Assembly: GCA_002104985.1 (NCBI GenBank)
Contig: MCGO01000028.1
Span: forward strand, 124,001 to 188,000
DNA from: Rhizoclosmatium globosum
Lineage: Eukaryota > Chytridiomycota > Chytridiomycetes > Chytridiales > Chytriomycetaceae
DNA: 64,000 bases
Reading direction: 5' to 3'
A program made the translations under genes and the position numbers. Of the stretch, positions 9,443-21,771 are shown in pieces. The notes beneath the pieces are model-generated. The model saw nothing but the letters and a program-made list of their open reading frames with translations. It ran no database searches and was not told where the DNA came from. Every line of letters begins with the position of its first letter. Position 1 is the first letter of the stretch.

Positions 9443-12400
9443 CTGTGAGGTGTGTATAGTGGTCTACGACTCAAGACCCACGAAACTCCATCCTTGGGTG
9501 GTTCTTCTGTAGATGGTTCGTCCAACCCTGGTGTCAGCCCGTATTCTCAGCAAAGCCGTCGTCTATTCCGTTTCTCCCGCGAATCATCTACATTCTACAA
9601 GTGTATGTTCCTTGTGCGAAATTACTATGTTATATTCTAAACGTTTTACTTTAGGTTTTGACCTTGTTGTTGACGATTCTTCAGCAACGACTTCAAATAT
9701 CGAAGAGTCCACTGGAACTACACCAACAAATCTCGAAGTACAAGAGCAAGACTCGAAATCAGAAACAAGAGGATTCACGTTCTCTCCTTTCTTGGAACCC
9801 AAGGCTTCTGTCGCTGCTGCCTCCTCTGCCACTCTCACTGCCTCCTCTGCCATATCACCCACTCTTGCTTCTGTCAAAGCTGGTTCAAATTTTTCTGATG
9901 CTTTGAATCCACCGCAACACCCATCTTTGTTTGTTCCATACACAGTGTATGACTCTGAGGCTAATAGTGTATCTTCACAGTCAGTTCAGTCTGACTTTGA
10001 TTCTGTGGCTGACGGAGAGGTAATCTTCTTGGTTGCTCAAAGTTTAAGTTTAATTGTCAACAAAAAGGATGGTGAAATCGATTATGAACTACTCAATCAG
10101 TTTCAATGTCTTGGTTTCAACGACTCGGCTTCGGACCTGGAAAGTGTTGGTGGACTGGAGGATTATGGAATGGAGCCTCAAGTTTGAATCTGGATAGCTT
10201 TGATGCAGTCGATCTGTTTGAACTGGAGCAAAACCTGGCGGATCTGGATCTTGGGTATGGCACTGCTCCGTTCATATCAGCTGCAGGGAAAGGCAAAGGA
10301 GCAAAGAAAGGAAAACAATCAAAACCAGCCACAAAACCTGTCAAGGCGAAAGCTGCCAAACCAAGGAAAGGAAAGGGAAAGCGAATGATTGAGGAGGACG
10401 AGGAAGATGATGTTGAAGAGGATCCTCCTTCGGATCCAATACCAGGGGTAAGTTTCTACTCTTGTGCTCAAACTGGATTCTAACGCACTGTTTTGTTATA
10501 GACGCTGGCGCCGCTTCCCCGTGTCAAGGTTCCTCGGGGGTCAATCTTTATCAATGCCACTACATCATTGATTCCTCATGAGTTAAAACCCCGTTACCGG
10601 ACCTTTGCTCAAATTTACGACAAGTTCTTGAGTACGTCGCAGTCAATTCTTGAGTGTGAAATGTTTCTGAATACCATGACTGGGATGCCGCTTTGTCAAG
10701 CTCTTGTTGCCTTTGAAACTCAACTGCTGGTGCCACCATGATTGCTATTGAGGAACATGTCAAGTCTGTGTCCAAACATGATGCTGACAACAATATGGAA
10801 GGCAAAACTGAGTTTAGTATTGTCCCTCAGTTGTACAAGTGTCCTCAGGGTATGGTTGATGGACTGGATCACTGCAGCTGTTTTACTGGAGATTGGAGTT
10901 ATAGTGTGAATCAAGCAACGTTTGATGTGCTACAAGAAAGTCATGACGCCTCTGTTTTCTCTCTTGGAGCTGACTTGAATCAGTTGAGGCAGGAGTTGGT
11001 GTTGCGCAGACACACTATTGTTCCGAATGTTGTGTTTGTCTTGTCGCTGAATTGGTAAACTTGTTGTTGTTTGTATTCTTGGTGTTTTGACTTTGTTTTG
11101 GCCTACAAGGTACCTATTCTGTCCAAAGCTACTTCTTGATCTTGGTGTTTGTGCCAAACCTGTTTTTGGAATCAAGATTGTCAATGTTTATGCTATCCAC
11201 AAAGCCATGTACAAAATCACATTGGCGCTCTTGGCCAAGGCTGGTACACCCACTTCTGTCGAAGAAGAAGGGGATGTCAATGGTGATGGAGGTTTAGTCG
11301 TAAGTCCAGTCCAAGGTCCAACTGAAGGTCCAGTTCAAGGTTCAGTCCAGGTTCCAGTCCAAGGTGGAGCTAAGCCTGCTCCCAAAAAATACTCTGTACT
11401 TGGTGGCAGCAGTTGTGATGAGTCAGCTGACTCTAACATTGAAAAATGGCCTGAACAACCTCTGTTAGGACTCTGGAAGAAGGAGCATTACGTTCTGCTG
11501 GACAAGTTGCAAAATGTGGATAATTGACTTGCTGAGGTGTTTACTGATCAACACTTTTTGGTATGTATATTATTACTTGTTTGTCTTTTCTAACGAGGTC
11601 AATCACAACAGATTCTGTCCACTATGTTTTACAGAACACAAAGGGTCAAGTGACACTGCAACGTTGTTTGCCTTTGAAAACCATATCATGACTCGTCATT
11701 TCCATTGACCTGATTCATCTCGACCTCCCTTTCCATCTCGAAGTTCTTATTCAGATATAAATCTCTTTAACAAAAATCTGGCTGTGCTCATCCCAGATTC
11801 ACCAGGACCTGGATCATAAGTATGTCTTGAATCTTGTCAAAGTCATTTTTATACTCATATTCATTATAAAAGGAACCGTGTCCCATCTGTCAACTCCAAG
11901 GACACCCACAAGACTTGCTTTGACATATGATTGATGCGCACTTGACTTATGTTCCTCCTGTGTTAACTGCTGCCAGGATGTGTAATTGCACAAGAATTTG
12001 TCCGTTTGGAAGAAAAGAGGAAAACCGACATGTGTTTCACATTGTCGGAATCACAAAATTCTCCAATCCGGTTTCTCAACATCAAGAACCAAAAACACAA
12101 CTACCGGCAGACCCAAGCCGTAATCGGACTTGGACAAGACACAAGCATTAAGCTGAACACCCAAGCTCCAGCGTCAGTTCTTCCAAAAGCGTAAGTCACG
12201 CATCAATCATCTGATCGCGCACTAACCGCTTTCGGCGAATGGCTTATTTGTGTCTCGCTACCGCTGACATCCATCACAAGGTAATCAGTTTATTGACATT
12301 GTATCCACTCAAGGAATGGGACCTATGGTAAGCCCATAGACACCAACATCCTGTTGCCACTGGAGTTCCAACTGTCCCTACTCCTCCTGCTGTTCCGACT

Positions 12401-14720
12401 TTTCCAGTCATCCCTGTTGCTCCAGTTGCTCCAGTTGCTCCAGTTGCTCCAGCCACTCCAGCCGCTCCTGCCACTCTTGCTCCCAATCCTGCAGATGCTG
12501 ATGCTCCAGTTACAGATACAAGTACTATCACAGTTGTGAACTGACAGCTGGTTGCTGGATCTGATGCTTCTTGCTGTGTCACAACTCTGAGGATTATGGA
12601 CGCTTGTCTTGTCAACCAGGCTTTTGAAATGGGATCAAGTTACGTGTATTCCATGAATCACCCTGCCACTGCTGCTTGCTCCATGCGTCCAGGAAGTTAT
12701 CCAATTTGGATCCAAGCTCCTGATGGGAAAACTTTGAAACCTCCAAGAACAGCCATGACTTATCGGGAACTCAAACTGCATGACTTAATTGTCCTTTGCC
12801 AACTACTGGCTACATGGCAGGCATTCACAAATGGAGACCCAAGTGACACGGACATGACTCGAGTTTATTGTACGTTGAAAAATCAAGACAGTACTCAAAG
12901 TTATGGTCCATACTTGGCTCATCAAAGTGATTTTGCTGCAGCCAATAGGTCCAAATTGAGTGACAGTGAGGCGATGGTGCTATACCATTCAAAAGTACAA
13001 CAAGAAGGGCGGCATCAAGAATGTGACTGGTGTTATTGTCCAAACATTCCACTGGACAAATAGTGCAAGGTTGTTGACAACAGTCAACAAACACCAACTC
13101 AATGTTCAAGTCAATGATGTTGGAAATGTAGATGTTGGAGATGTGGATGTTTTGCACCAAAATGAAGATGTTGAGATGGAAGATGTGTTTGGTGGGTTCT
13201 TTGTTTTCTTGAGTAAGAATCAAGCCTCAATGTTTCAACTAGGACATCTGTACCCTGTCAGCTATTCTTTGATAAAGTTCCAATCAGTCCTTCCTCTTTT
13301 CAACTCTCCTCAGAACTCTATACAGAGCTGATGGACTTGAGTAAAATATTGTTGATTGGCCTGTCGATGTGAACAAGAAAGTCATTGGTAGGAGCTTCAA
13401 GATCCAGAAGAACAGGATGCACCATGTGTTTCAATCAGCATTGACTACGTTGAATGGATTTGTTCAGACTTTGCCCACTTTTACTGGTGGAGAATGATGT
13501 TCAGGTTCAGTCTTGTTCAAGAGCTACTCAAAAGCACCGGATTTCGGCAAGGAACCCATGAGCTTGTCAGGAGCAACAGAACTTGGAGTGGTGTTTTTCA
13601 AGAATAGTGATTCCAAGATATCACATGTGAGCTTTATCCCCTCAGTATAAATATAGATACTAATAGTTATTCAACATAGATGTAGATCTACCACTGTTCC
13701 AAGTGTTGGCAACTACCACGTTCAACCTTACCAAGAACCAACCTGTGGCAGCTAAGGTCAAAGTGCTCGGCCTCCATTCTATTCTGTTTGGAGACAAGGT
13801 GATTCTTCGGGATTTCTGACACCAGACAACTCATCTGCTCCAAGTTGGCAAACATTCTCATCAGAAACTTCAAGTTATTTCTCGTTCATTCATAAGACCA
13901 GTTGGTGGTGACCATGATCCTGTGCTTTGGAACAAACTGATTTCTCCAGCTTGGAATGATACTTGGAGACGTGTTTGGGGCTACTCTCTTGCTATGGGGA
14001 TTCAAGACTTTGTTTCTGGTGCAAGTCTTGAGGAGCCTGAATCTCTTGTATCTGTGTCAGTAACTGCAACAATTTCAACTCCACTGTACAAAAACTGTTG
14101 TTGTGCCACCCAAAGTTGAAGGATTCTGATGATGTTGTATTGAATGCTGCCATTTCAACTCATTTTGGTCATGGTTGTGTTGTTCAACCAATGACGTCTC
14201 CTCAGTCAATGTCAAAACTGGAATATATCTACATGAGAGCAGCTGTTCAACAATGGTTGCAGCTTAAAGAATCTGTTCCAAAGATCAAGCAAAAAGTTGA
14301 TAGCAGTGCAACATTAACTCTCAACTTTCAACTGAGTCAAAGAGTTCAGGAAAGTTCTGCTGATGACGCGTGGGACTTCGTATTTCCACAGCACACCTTT
14401 CAAAATCTCACTCTTCAAACCAACGAGCAGCCATTGAATTCAAAAGTCCTGAATGTTCGACCACTTGTAGTTGCCTTGGATGGGACCAGCTTCAATTTTG
14501 AACACACTCATGGATACAAAGGGGCCCACATGTCTGGGGTTATGCCGTCTCAATGAGTTCCACATCTTGATGCCATTCCTTCCAACTGGTCCAATAACAA
14601 TCAATAAGAGGCTTTGTTTCTGCCACTGTTCAAACATGATGTTGCTGGGAGTGTTGGAACCAAAAAGGACAATAAAGAAAGAAGATACATAAAGAGGATC
14701 CAAGACACTTTGGCTCATGT
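9443..14720 (+). pseudogene. Decayed multi-exon ORF series of unknown family, 5' truncated
   Basis: Plus-strand coding-like blocks with plausible splice sites alternate with frameshifts and stops. A first exon block from about 9443 joins at 9604|9655 into an acidic Ser/Thr-rich region (to about 10018). 10106-10452 holds acidic residues and then a basic KGKGAKKGK linker. 10503-10740 continues (PLPRVKVPRGSIFINATTS) but breaks at a stop, and the sense resumes one frame over at 10738-11058. 11087-11527 has PVQG-type 12-nt repeats. A short Cys/His segment (CPLC...H...H) lies at 11608-11708. 12410-12480 encodes (PVA)n. 12596-13063 and 14098-14556 are further open blocks. I recognise no family. Its 5' end seems to have been removed at the repeat copy A junction. 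It could be a dead transposon ORF or a decayed cellular gene. Confidence 0.5.
12412..12480 (+). repeat. GCTCCAGTT/GCTCCAGCC tandem 9-mers
   Basis: Short imperfect tandem repeat of GCTCCAGTT units (read as Pro-Val-Ala or similar), drifting to GCTCCAGCC/ACTCCAGCC. It is a coding-type low-complexity stretch inside the decayed ORF region, not a spacer-repeat array. Confidence 0.75.
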
Positions 14721-14724
14721 CACA

Positions 14725-17000
14725 CTAAGATAAGTATTGGCTGCGACCTGGAGGGAGCCCAATTCTCAATACTTCGCTAAACCTGCCACGCCCCCGCCTG
14801 GGACAACCAACAGGACCAGCCAGCACTGTGCAACTGCGGCCACGGCCGCGTTCTCCCCGTCCACCAGCAGGGGGAGTGGGAGCGTAGACATGGGGGGAAA
14901 AATGGTCTTGAATCACATAGACCAACTCAGTCTCCACAGCTGTCTGGTGCAGATTGCCCTGGCCAACAGCATCATCGCCAGGAACAAAGTTGATCTCGTC
15001 TTGAGCAGAGGCAGCAGATGCATCATAGATCCTATTCTGGCCACAGCAGAGGACACGGATTTCCTCAATGGTGCCAGAGATGGCTTTGACTTTGGGACCG
15101 TCCTCTCTTCTGAAAGAGAGTCCCCAGATATATGCGTTAAGTTCAGTAGCACCAAGACCAGCAAAGTGTGCTGGAGGGACTGGGGGTGGACCAAGCTTGT
15201 TGTTCAGAGCAACCAAGATCCCAGAACATTCGACTACATGGGCACGAGAGAGTTCCTGTGTTTCACCATTAGGAGATATACAATGAGCACAAGGCTGATG
15301 CATAGCAATACAGCCCACGATCCACAAGAAGATAGGACGTGTTGTAGTGCTCGTAAAGAGAGCACCTGATTGGACGAGAGGGTGTCGTGTTTGAGGATCC
15401 TTGGGGATATAGAGAAGCTTAGCTGTACAAGATTTACTTTCAGTTTGAAAGCGAGCAAGACAGAAAGAGTGGAACTTAGCAATTTGGCTGGAGTTGATTC
15501 TGCATCCAGTGGCAAATGTCACAGCACCACGTTTGAATGGAGGAATATCCTCGTAAGCGACAAGTTGGCGTTCAGCAAGGAGGCCCGCAGGTGTTGACTT
15601 CAACTCAGGTAGCATGTCAGGGGTAGACCAGAACTTGTTGTTCCTCTTGAAGTGGGCAGTCAATGACAGAGATGTAGGCGCATGGAGACGGCTGATCTGA
15701 TGGCGATAGGTAGAGACTGCAAGGTTTCCGAGATCCCTGGACCTGTTGAGACGATAGAAAAACCCTGCACAGAGAAGTTGGTTCCTGTCCTGTATGGGAA
15801 GAATAGACGACAGTACATACACTCCAGCAATAGAAGAACACCAACTAGTGCCATAAATTCTTCGCAAGACAGAGTTCTGAACTTCCTGGGCTTTCTTGCA
15901 TTCCTCCTTTGACAGAGAGCACAATGGGAAAGCATACTCCAGCTGGGAACGGCTGAACGTACTTTGAAATGGATGAAATAGGACAGTCTCCACTGTGGTT
16001 TGCTCCAACACGTCCTAGCCATGAAGCAGTCTTGAGGGCCTTGTCAACCCTGTGTTCATTGGACAGTTCCCAGTCAATGCCTTTGGCAGTCATAAACACC
16101 CCCAAATACTTAGCTGAATCTACTTGAGGAAGAGCCTCCCCATATAGTGTCAACTGCACTGGGAATGGGGCGACAACATTACACTTTGAAGGAGAGAACC
16201 GGAACCCATGACGGATGGACCATGCTTCGCAGAAGTCCAGTTGTTGCTGAGCTACAACAGGGTCACGCACAAGAATAGAGGAATCATCTGCAAGTAAAAA
16301 AGTGAGTTGATACGATACAACCCAACCTAAATAAAGCAGCGAACAGTAAAGTTGGTGCGAAGACCTCCAGGAAGCGAGTTGATGGCAATGTTGAACAGCA
16401 GCGGGGACAAGACAGTTCCTTGACATAAACCACAGAGCAACCTGATGGGTTCTGACTTATGTCCTAGTACAAGAAGCCTAGCGTCATTAAAGTCAAAGAG
16501 ACATCGCATCAAAGGAACAAGGACTTCCTGGGTTAAGACTTTGTTGGGTCATTGGGAATATCCATCAAATCAGACCAGAGTAGGTCTCGGTTCACAGTGT
16601 CGTAAGCAGCAGCAATATCCAAGTAGGCAGTAATGACGTTACTGTTGTTGACTATAATTTCATGTGCTTATACACCTGTTCAATACATCCCATACCTGCA
16701 CAGAAGCCACACTGAGCAATATCCATAGCAGAGTTGACAAGGTGCTGTAAACGGGATCAGAGGCATGCTTCAAAAGCCATACATAGGCGAGAGATCAACG
16801 AGATAGGTCGATAGTCAGCCACATTGGAGCAAGAGCCTTTCTGTTTCCAGACAAGACAGACGTTGGTCCTAACCCTAGCCCAAATCCAAAGTGCCAGTGG
16901 GAGAAGGATTCTTTGGCAATGACAGAGCCATTCAAGACCAAGACTGACGTCCCAAACAATCTGACAATAATAAAAACTAAAACAAGTGTGCATGAGCTTC
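14725..17000 (-). mobile_element. 5'-truncated, degenerate LINE (non-LTR retrotransposon) relic
   Basis: Read on the minus strand, reverse transcriptase motifs appear in order but in several frames: a NVADYRPISLIS-like motif near 16800, GLCQGTVLSPLLFNIAINSL near 16390-16440, and the catalytic LLADDSSI (YxDD equivalent) near 16270, followed by a YLGVFMTAKG thumb-like block. Downstream, a 428-residue open frame (16011-14725) has the usual LINE ORF2 tail with SRSQLEYAFPL and an HxxC-type zinc-knuckle candidate (CAHC...HVVEC near 15240). Frame changes at about 16000, 16330 and 16740 disable it. No apurinic endonuclease domain is found upstream, so the element is 5' truncated, as is common for LINE insertions. 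Confidence 0.82.
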
Positions 17001-17148
17001 TTGCTTAACCTTCGACTCAGTTACTTTTACAGTACAAGCTCCATATGTATTGTGTCAGGTCTCAGTGAGCACAAAGAGCATGTTAATGGTGACTTGGAAG
17101 AAAAATTCACTGCTGCAGTCAAATTTATTGAAATATGGGAAAACAAAA

Positions 17149-19069
17149 TCAAAACATCATTCTTTTTTTCACTTCTGCCGGCATAGGTTCACCCTCAGCC
17201 CATTTTTGAAAATGAATTCCAGCCATGTAACCATCAAATTGATCTGCAACGACACTATGATCATGATGTTGTCTGCCTCCAATCATCCAGTGAAACCGCC
17301 CACCTACGCTATTTGTGTTTAAAGACCACAAAGGAGGTTCTACGTGAACTTTTTCGACACCATTCAAAAACATTGAAAATCTTTGGCCGATGCGAACAAT
17401 TGAAATGTTACAGAGTGTCTTTGGAGGTAGTTCATTCAACTCAAGTGTTGGCCACGTGCTTTCATTTGCATGTACTCCGGTGCAACAAAATCCAATTCCC
17501 TTTTTCTCGGTCACATACATTCGGAACTGGTGTCTGAATAATGAAGTCAAATTCAACAGTACACAAAAAAATTTACTAACTCTTGTTGTCCTGATTTGTC
17601 ATATGCAAGCAAACAGGTATATGGTGTTGCAAACGATCCTACTAAAACTGCAGCAGTGATGCAAAAAGAATCTAGTCCAATTGCTATTGGACAAATGCGA
17701 ATGATCTCTTGTGTCTTGACAGAGAAATTCAGATTGAGAATGCAGAATTGCAAGTTTTGCAAGCGCACTTCATCCACAGCTTCCTATCATCGATCAAACT
17801 TTAAACAAGTATGAAATATCATGAACTTACTTCAACCACAAGTACATTATCCTGAAAGAATTCCCTGGGAAGTTGTTCTTGAAGGGATTTGCTTTGAACA
17901 TAGATAGCAGCTTTTTCCCCCAGTAATTTCATTTCTGCTTTCGAGATGCCTCCTTTGTAGACCATCTTGTTATGGAAAATTAAACATGTCTGGTTGTCCT
18001 TAGGCAGCGTTTCGCCTTCAGACCGAATGAATATGTTAGAAAAGCCATTGACAGGGGACATGTGAGAATCTCGCAAACTTTCCCACAGTTTCTTGTTGCT
18101 TGAAATGGCTGTGGTTGGTAATTCGTGCTGCAAAAATCTGTTAGAAGCTACTCACAAACATCCAAATTTGCTTCATACCTTCTTCAAGTTATTAAGAATA
18201 AACCAAATTTCGTTTTTAACAATGATCTCAAAGGCGGCGAGCAAGTTGGTGTGATTTTGCCTAATCACCTCACTAATTGTTTGTTGCACGTGATGTAACA
18301 GGTCCCTGGGAGAAAACTTCGTGTTTTGCAAGCCATCATAATAGATACCCAGTTCGTTACATTGTTCGCGCAAATTTGCAATGCAAAGCGATTTTTGGCG
18401 GAGTTCTCTTGTGTAAAAGTTATACAATAGTTGTTGAAGGGTGCGTTTGGAGTAAACTGGTTCGAATAAAACTTTTTTCGTAAATCGAGAGCAAATAGAC
18501 GCCTCAATGTGATTCTTGTGGTTTGTGGTTGCAAACACAACGGCATGTTTGTTATTGCTCAAGAAATCATTCAAGTAGACCTTGATGTGGTTTGCAGAAT
18601 TGTTTGTGTCACCACCTTCCTTTGACAAAGCATCAAACTCATCAAAAAGCACAACACAGTTCCTACATTTTTTTAATTTAGCCACGAGTTTGTTTATTCC
18701 CTCGCCTTCGTATTTTCCAAAAGCATCGGAAGGGCCAATTTTGATGAGTGGGAGTCTTGCAGAACCAGCAAAGCATTCAACAAACTGAGCACCAAAATCA
18801 AAATAATGACATTGAGCACTGCATGTACACACCTGTGTTTTCCCGTATCCTGGTGAACCATAGAGTAGATAATGTCTTCCCATTTCGTTCAAAGGAAATT
18901 GATCCTTGAACTCTTGAGGGAACGGGTTTGTTTCGAAACTTTTGTCTGGTATGCCTTCATCAGATACATTCTTGAAACAAGCAAGCATATGTGGGACTGC
19001 GAGAGAAACCAAGATGATGCACAGGCCAATTAAGGTTGTAACAGCCAGTGTGTAGAAGTCTTCGTCCAT
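17149..19069 (-). CDS. Membrane-anchored AAA+ ATPase with a lectin-like (ConA/LamG-type) C-terminus
   Basis: Five exons (19069-18833, 18784-18179, 18127-17831, 17783-17581, 17533-17149), all GT-AG and in phase, give about 575 aa. Residues 8-30 are hydrophobic (one membrane segment). The AAA+ core follows: Walker A GSPGYGKT at about 71-78, Walker B VVLFDEFDA at about 122-130, sensor-1-like FATTNHKN, and an SRF arginine-finger-like motif in ICSRFTKK. The middle is unassigned. A second hydrophobic segment lies near residue 425 (SFCITAAVLVGSFA). The last ~110 residues (FRMYVTEKKGIGFCCTG...FSMFLNG...FDGYMAGIHF) look like a concanavalin/laminin-G beta-sandwich. I know no named family with this order. 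It sits 115 bp downstream of the glycine-rich protein on the same strand. All exons are open, so it appears functional. Confidence 0.72.
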
Positions 19070-19184
19070 TTAGGCTGACCAAGTTTTGGAAAAATGAAAA
19101 AACGTCACGAACATGACAAAAAGCAAATCAATGTTATCTCCTTCAAAATGACAAATACTGAACTCAGTCACACTTCTAGTTGGA

Positions 19185-20747
19185 TTATGCTTCCTTCTTA
19201 CTGCGATTAATGCGAGAGTGACACTTGTCTATTGTTCTTTGCTGGCACTGTGCTGCCAAAAAATTATCATTGCACAAATTGACTCTGGCACTTTCTTGTG
19301 CTAAGTGTGGTGCAAGAGGAATATCATTCACTTGAAGTCCTTCTACAACTCGAATTAACAGAGAATCACATCAATTTCACTCACCTTCTACAACTGGATA
19401 GATTGTGTTGATAGGAGGTGTACGTGCACCAGTTGCAATCCATCTTGATTTCCATAAGTTTTCCAAATCTTTGACAGGCAATGTTGCAAAAACTCTTGCA
19501 TCTGCTGACCTGCCTAAACTACCTTTGAAGAAGTGCACATTGTGATTCTGAATATCTTTCCTGAGAAATGCTTCAGATCCTTGATTGAACACTCCAAAAC
19601 TGGGGGTGTTTGCTGGTACAGTCACTCTTATCTCCCCCCCTCTTGTCATCAGCAAGTTGAGTTCCTGCTGCTTGATTTGAACTATATCTTTCATCTGCGG
19701 GTCGACTTTTGCTGCGTTGATTTCATCCAGTTTCTGTAGTACTTGTGATTGCAACTGTCGAACGTGATCTGTTACAGCTGCATCGAAATTTTCCATTACT
19801 TGCTGAACTCCATCTGCATTAGGATATCCAGAGCAGGCCCTCAAATGCGGTTCACTCTGCAATCGTTCCGCAAATACTTCAGGATTTTTTGATATGTGTT
19901 TTTCCACATGTTCTGTTCGAGCAGATGCCATGAATTGATGCTTTTGAGATGCAAATCGCGCCTTCTCCTTGTCATCAAACATTTGCTTTGCAAAAGCCTT
20001 TGCTCCGTTTGCAACTGCTGCGGAAGCGAGAGCCACAGATCCACCAATGACCGCTCCTTCGACTGCTCGACCCACAACATTTTTGTCTCCCGTCACCAAG
20101 GCGCCTAATCCACCTCCAATGGCGCCTGTTACGGCACCCATTCCGGCTTTTGCCACCACGTATTTCAGATTGTCAATGGTTAAAAATTGCATCCCCTGTT
20201 TCTGCAAGCCCGACGACTGAATCAAGGAGCCTCCACAAAAACCGACTGCGCCAGACAGACCGCCAATAAGCGTAGACTGGAGCGTATTTTGAAAGGTCGG
20301 CCGTCCATTGATTGCATTTTGGACAACGGATGAGACCAAGCCCGAAAGCGCCCCACCTGCCGCCGCAACGCCGACACCTTGTAACAGCGGCAAACCTGCA
20401 CCGACGTGGCCGAAGGGACCACAAATTGCGCCAGAAATAGCACCAGTGACAAAACTGAGTCCGGCACACCTCGCAGTGTCTTCCCATGAAAACTCGTCGT
20501 TTCTGATTGTTTTCGTTATTGTCGATATGCCCGCCGATACCAAGCCGCCGCCAACGGCAAAGAGGGCGATTGCGACAGGCAGTCCCAATGGGACAACGGC
20601 AGCGGCTGCGGCGATCCCCACACAGATTCCGGCAATTGCAACGCCGAAAGAAAGCACTGTACAAGCAACCTGGTGAACTCCGTTTTGGTTTGTACTTGGC
20701 CGAAACAAAAGGATGCTGTACTACACCTTGGAACTTGTTTGACCCAT
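19185..20747 (-). CDS. Probable N-myristoylated, glycine-rich multi-membrane-segment protein
   Basis: Three exons: 20747-20727, 20669-19385 and 19339-19185, giving about 486 aa. The tiny first exon encodes MGQTSSK, a good N-myristoylation signal (Gly2, Ser6), and joins in phase to VACTVLSFG. Residues about 10-230 contain several hydrophobic, Gly/Ala-rich stretches with glycine-zipper spacing (for example GAVTGAIGGGLGAL and VGGGLVSAGIS). Such stretches pack helices in membranes and are common in bacterial and phage membrane proteins. The rest is charged and helical, ending with a Cys/Arg/Lys-rich tail. I recognise no family and assign no activity. It lies upstream of the AAA+ ATPase on the same strand, so the two may act together. 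The fully open large exon suggests selection. Confidence 0.68.
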
Positions 20748-21545
20748 TTGTAGAATAAACAGGAAAAAAAGTCAGTTGAGAACATCACAACCCATTTCTC
20801 ATATCCACATCATCAAGCGATATCCCAGCATTCCAATCTACAACACAATCCACAATACCCTCCTAACTCCCCGCATCTCCACAGCCTCCCACGCACACCA
20901 CCCACAATCCCTCACCCACCGCATAAACTTGGACCTCCCCATCACATTCCCCAGAAACCCGCACAAACACCCGTACATTCTCAAGTCCCATGCTCCGCCC
21001 ATAACAACAACACCACCACCACCACCAACAATACCAGCCATCCCACCGCCCCGACTCCTCCATCAGCGCGAACTTCGAACTTGAGTATGAGATTGGGACC
21101 CATACTGGGACTGACGATGAGCGGGAGGATACGTATGACGAGGAGGATGGGAATTTGAGTGACGGTGGTGGTGGAGGGGTTGGGTTGGATGGGAAGGGGG
21201 AGAGGCGGCGGGGGTTGCAGTCGATTCGAGGGGAGAGGAGGCGGAAGGGGAAAGATGTGGGTGGTGGTGTTGGGAGTGGGAGTTCTGGAGATGGGGATGT
21301 GGATGAGAGTGGTGTTGGTGGAGGAAGGAGGGGAGACAGATTGAAGGGGGAGTAGTACTGATCGGTGGAGTTGGTTGCGGATTTTTGAGGATGAGTCGAA
21401 GTGGGAGTGGAGTTGTGAAGGGGCTCGAATGGTTTTGGACGCCGCAATCGTCGAATTCAATCCTCGAATCTCAAACACAATTGAACATTACCGAGAAAAG
21501 GTGGCTGTTTACTATACTAACTAGTGTGCTGACCAGAAACAGAAA
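20748..21545. other. Low-complexity intergenic block with C-rich to G-rich switch
   Basis: About 800 bp without a supportable gene. The plus strand is C/A-rich from about 20780 to 21060 (runs of CCACCA and ACAACA). It turns strongly G-rich from about 21110 to 21355, with several GGGG and GGTGGT runs able to form G-quadruplex-type structures. Long ORFs exist in several frames but have only simple-sequence composition. An acidic frame (FELEYEIG, then DDERE and YDEEDG, 21075-21150) could be a coding remnant. Confidence 0.6.
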
Positions 21546-21771
21546 AGCGTGGAGAAAGATGAGGAGCGAAAGGAGAAGAAGAAAGGAAAAGTGGCCATGT
21601 TGAAAGAGAATGAAAAGTAATATCACCACGGTGATGCTCTTGAACAATCACACAATTTAGCATTCAGTAGTGCAGTAATTCTAGTGAGAATAGTACGAAA
21701 TATATGATAATTCTTATGTTTGTGGTCTCTCCCTTCTTCCCCTCTTTCTCTCCCATAAACTTCAAACAAAA

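Noticed and set aside
12412..12480. Short regularly spaced repeats that could look like a CRISPR array
   Set aside because: Units are contiguous 9-mers without spacers, in a coding-like Pro/Val/Ala context in a eukaryotic genome.
17149..20747. AAA+ gene and glycine-zipper gene as one fused reading frame
   Set aside because: The upstream gene ends in its own stop at 19185-19187 and the AAA+ gene has its own ATG at 19069, with no splice sites that would fuse them in phase.
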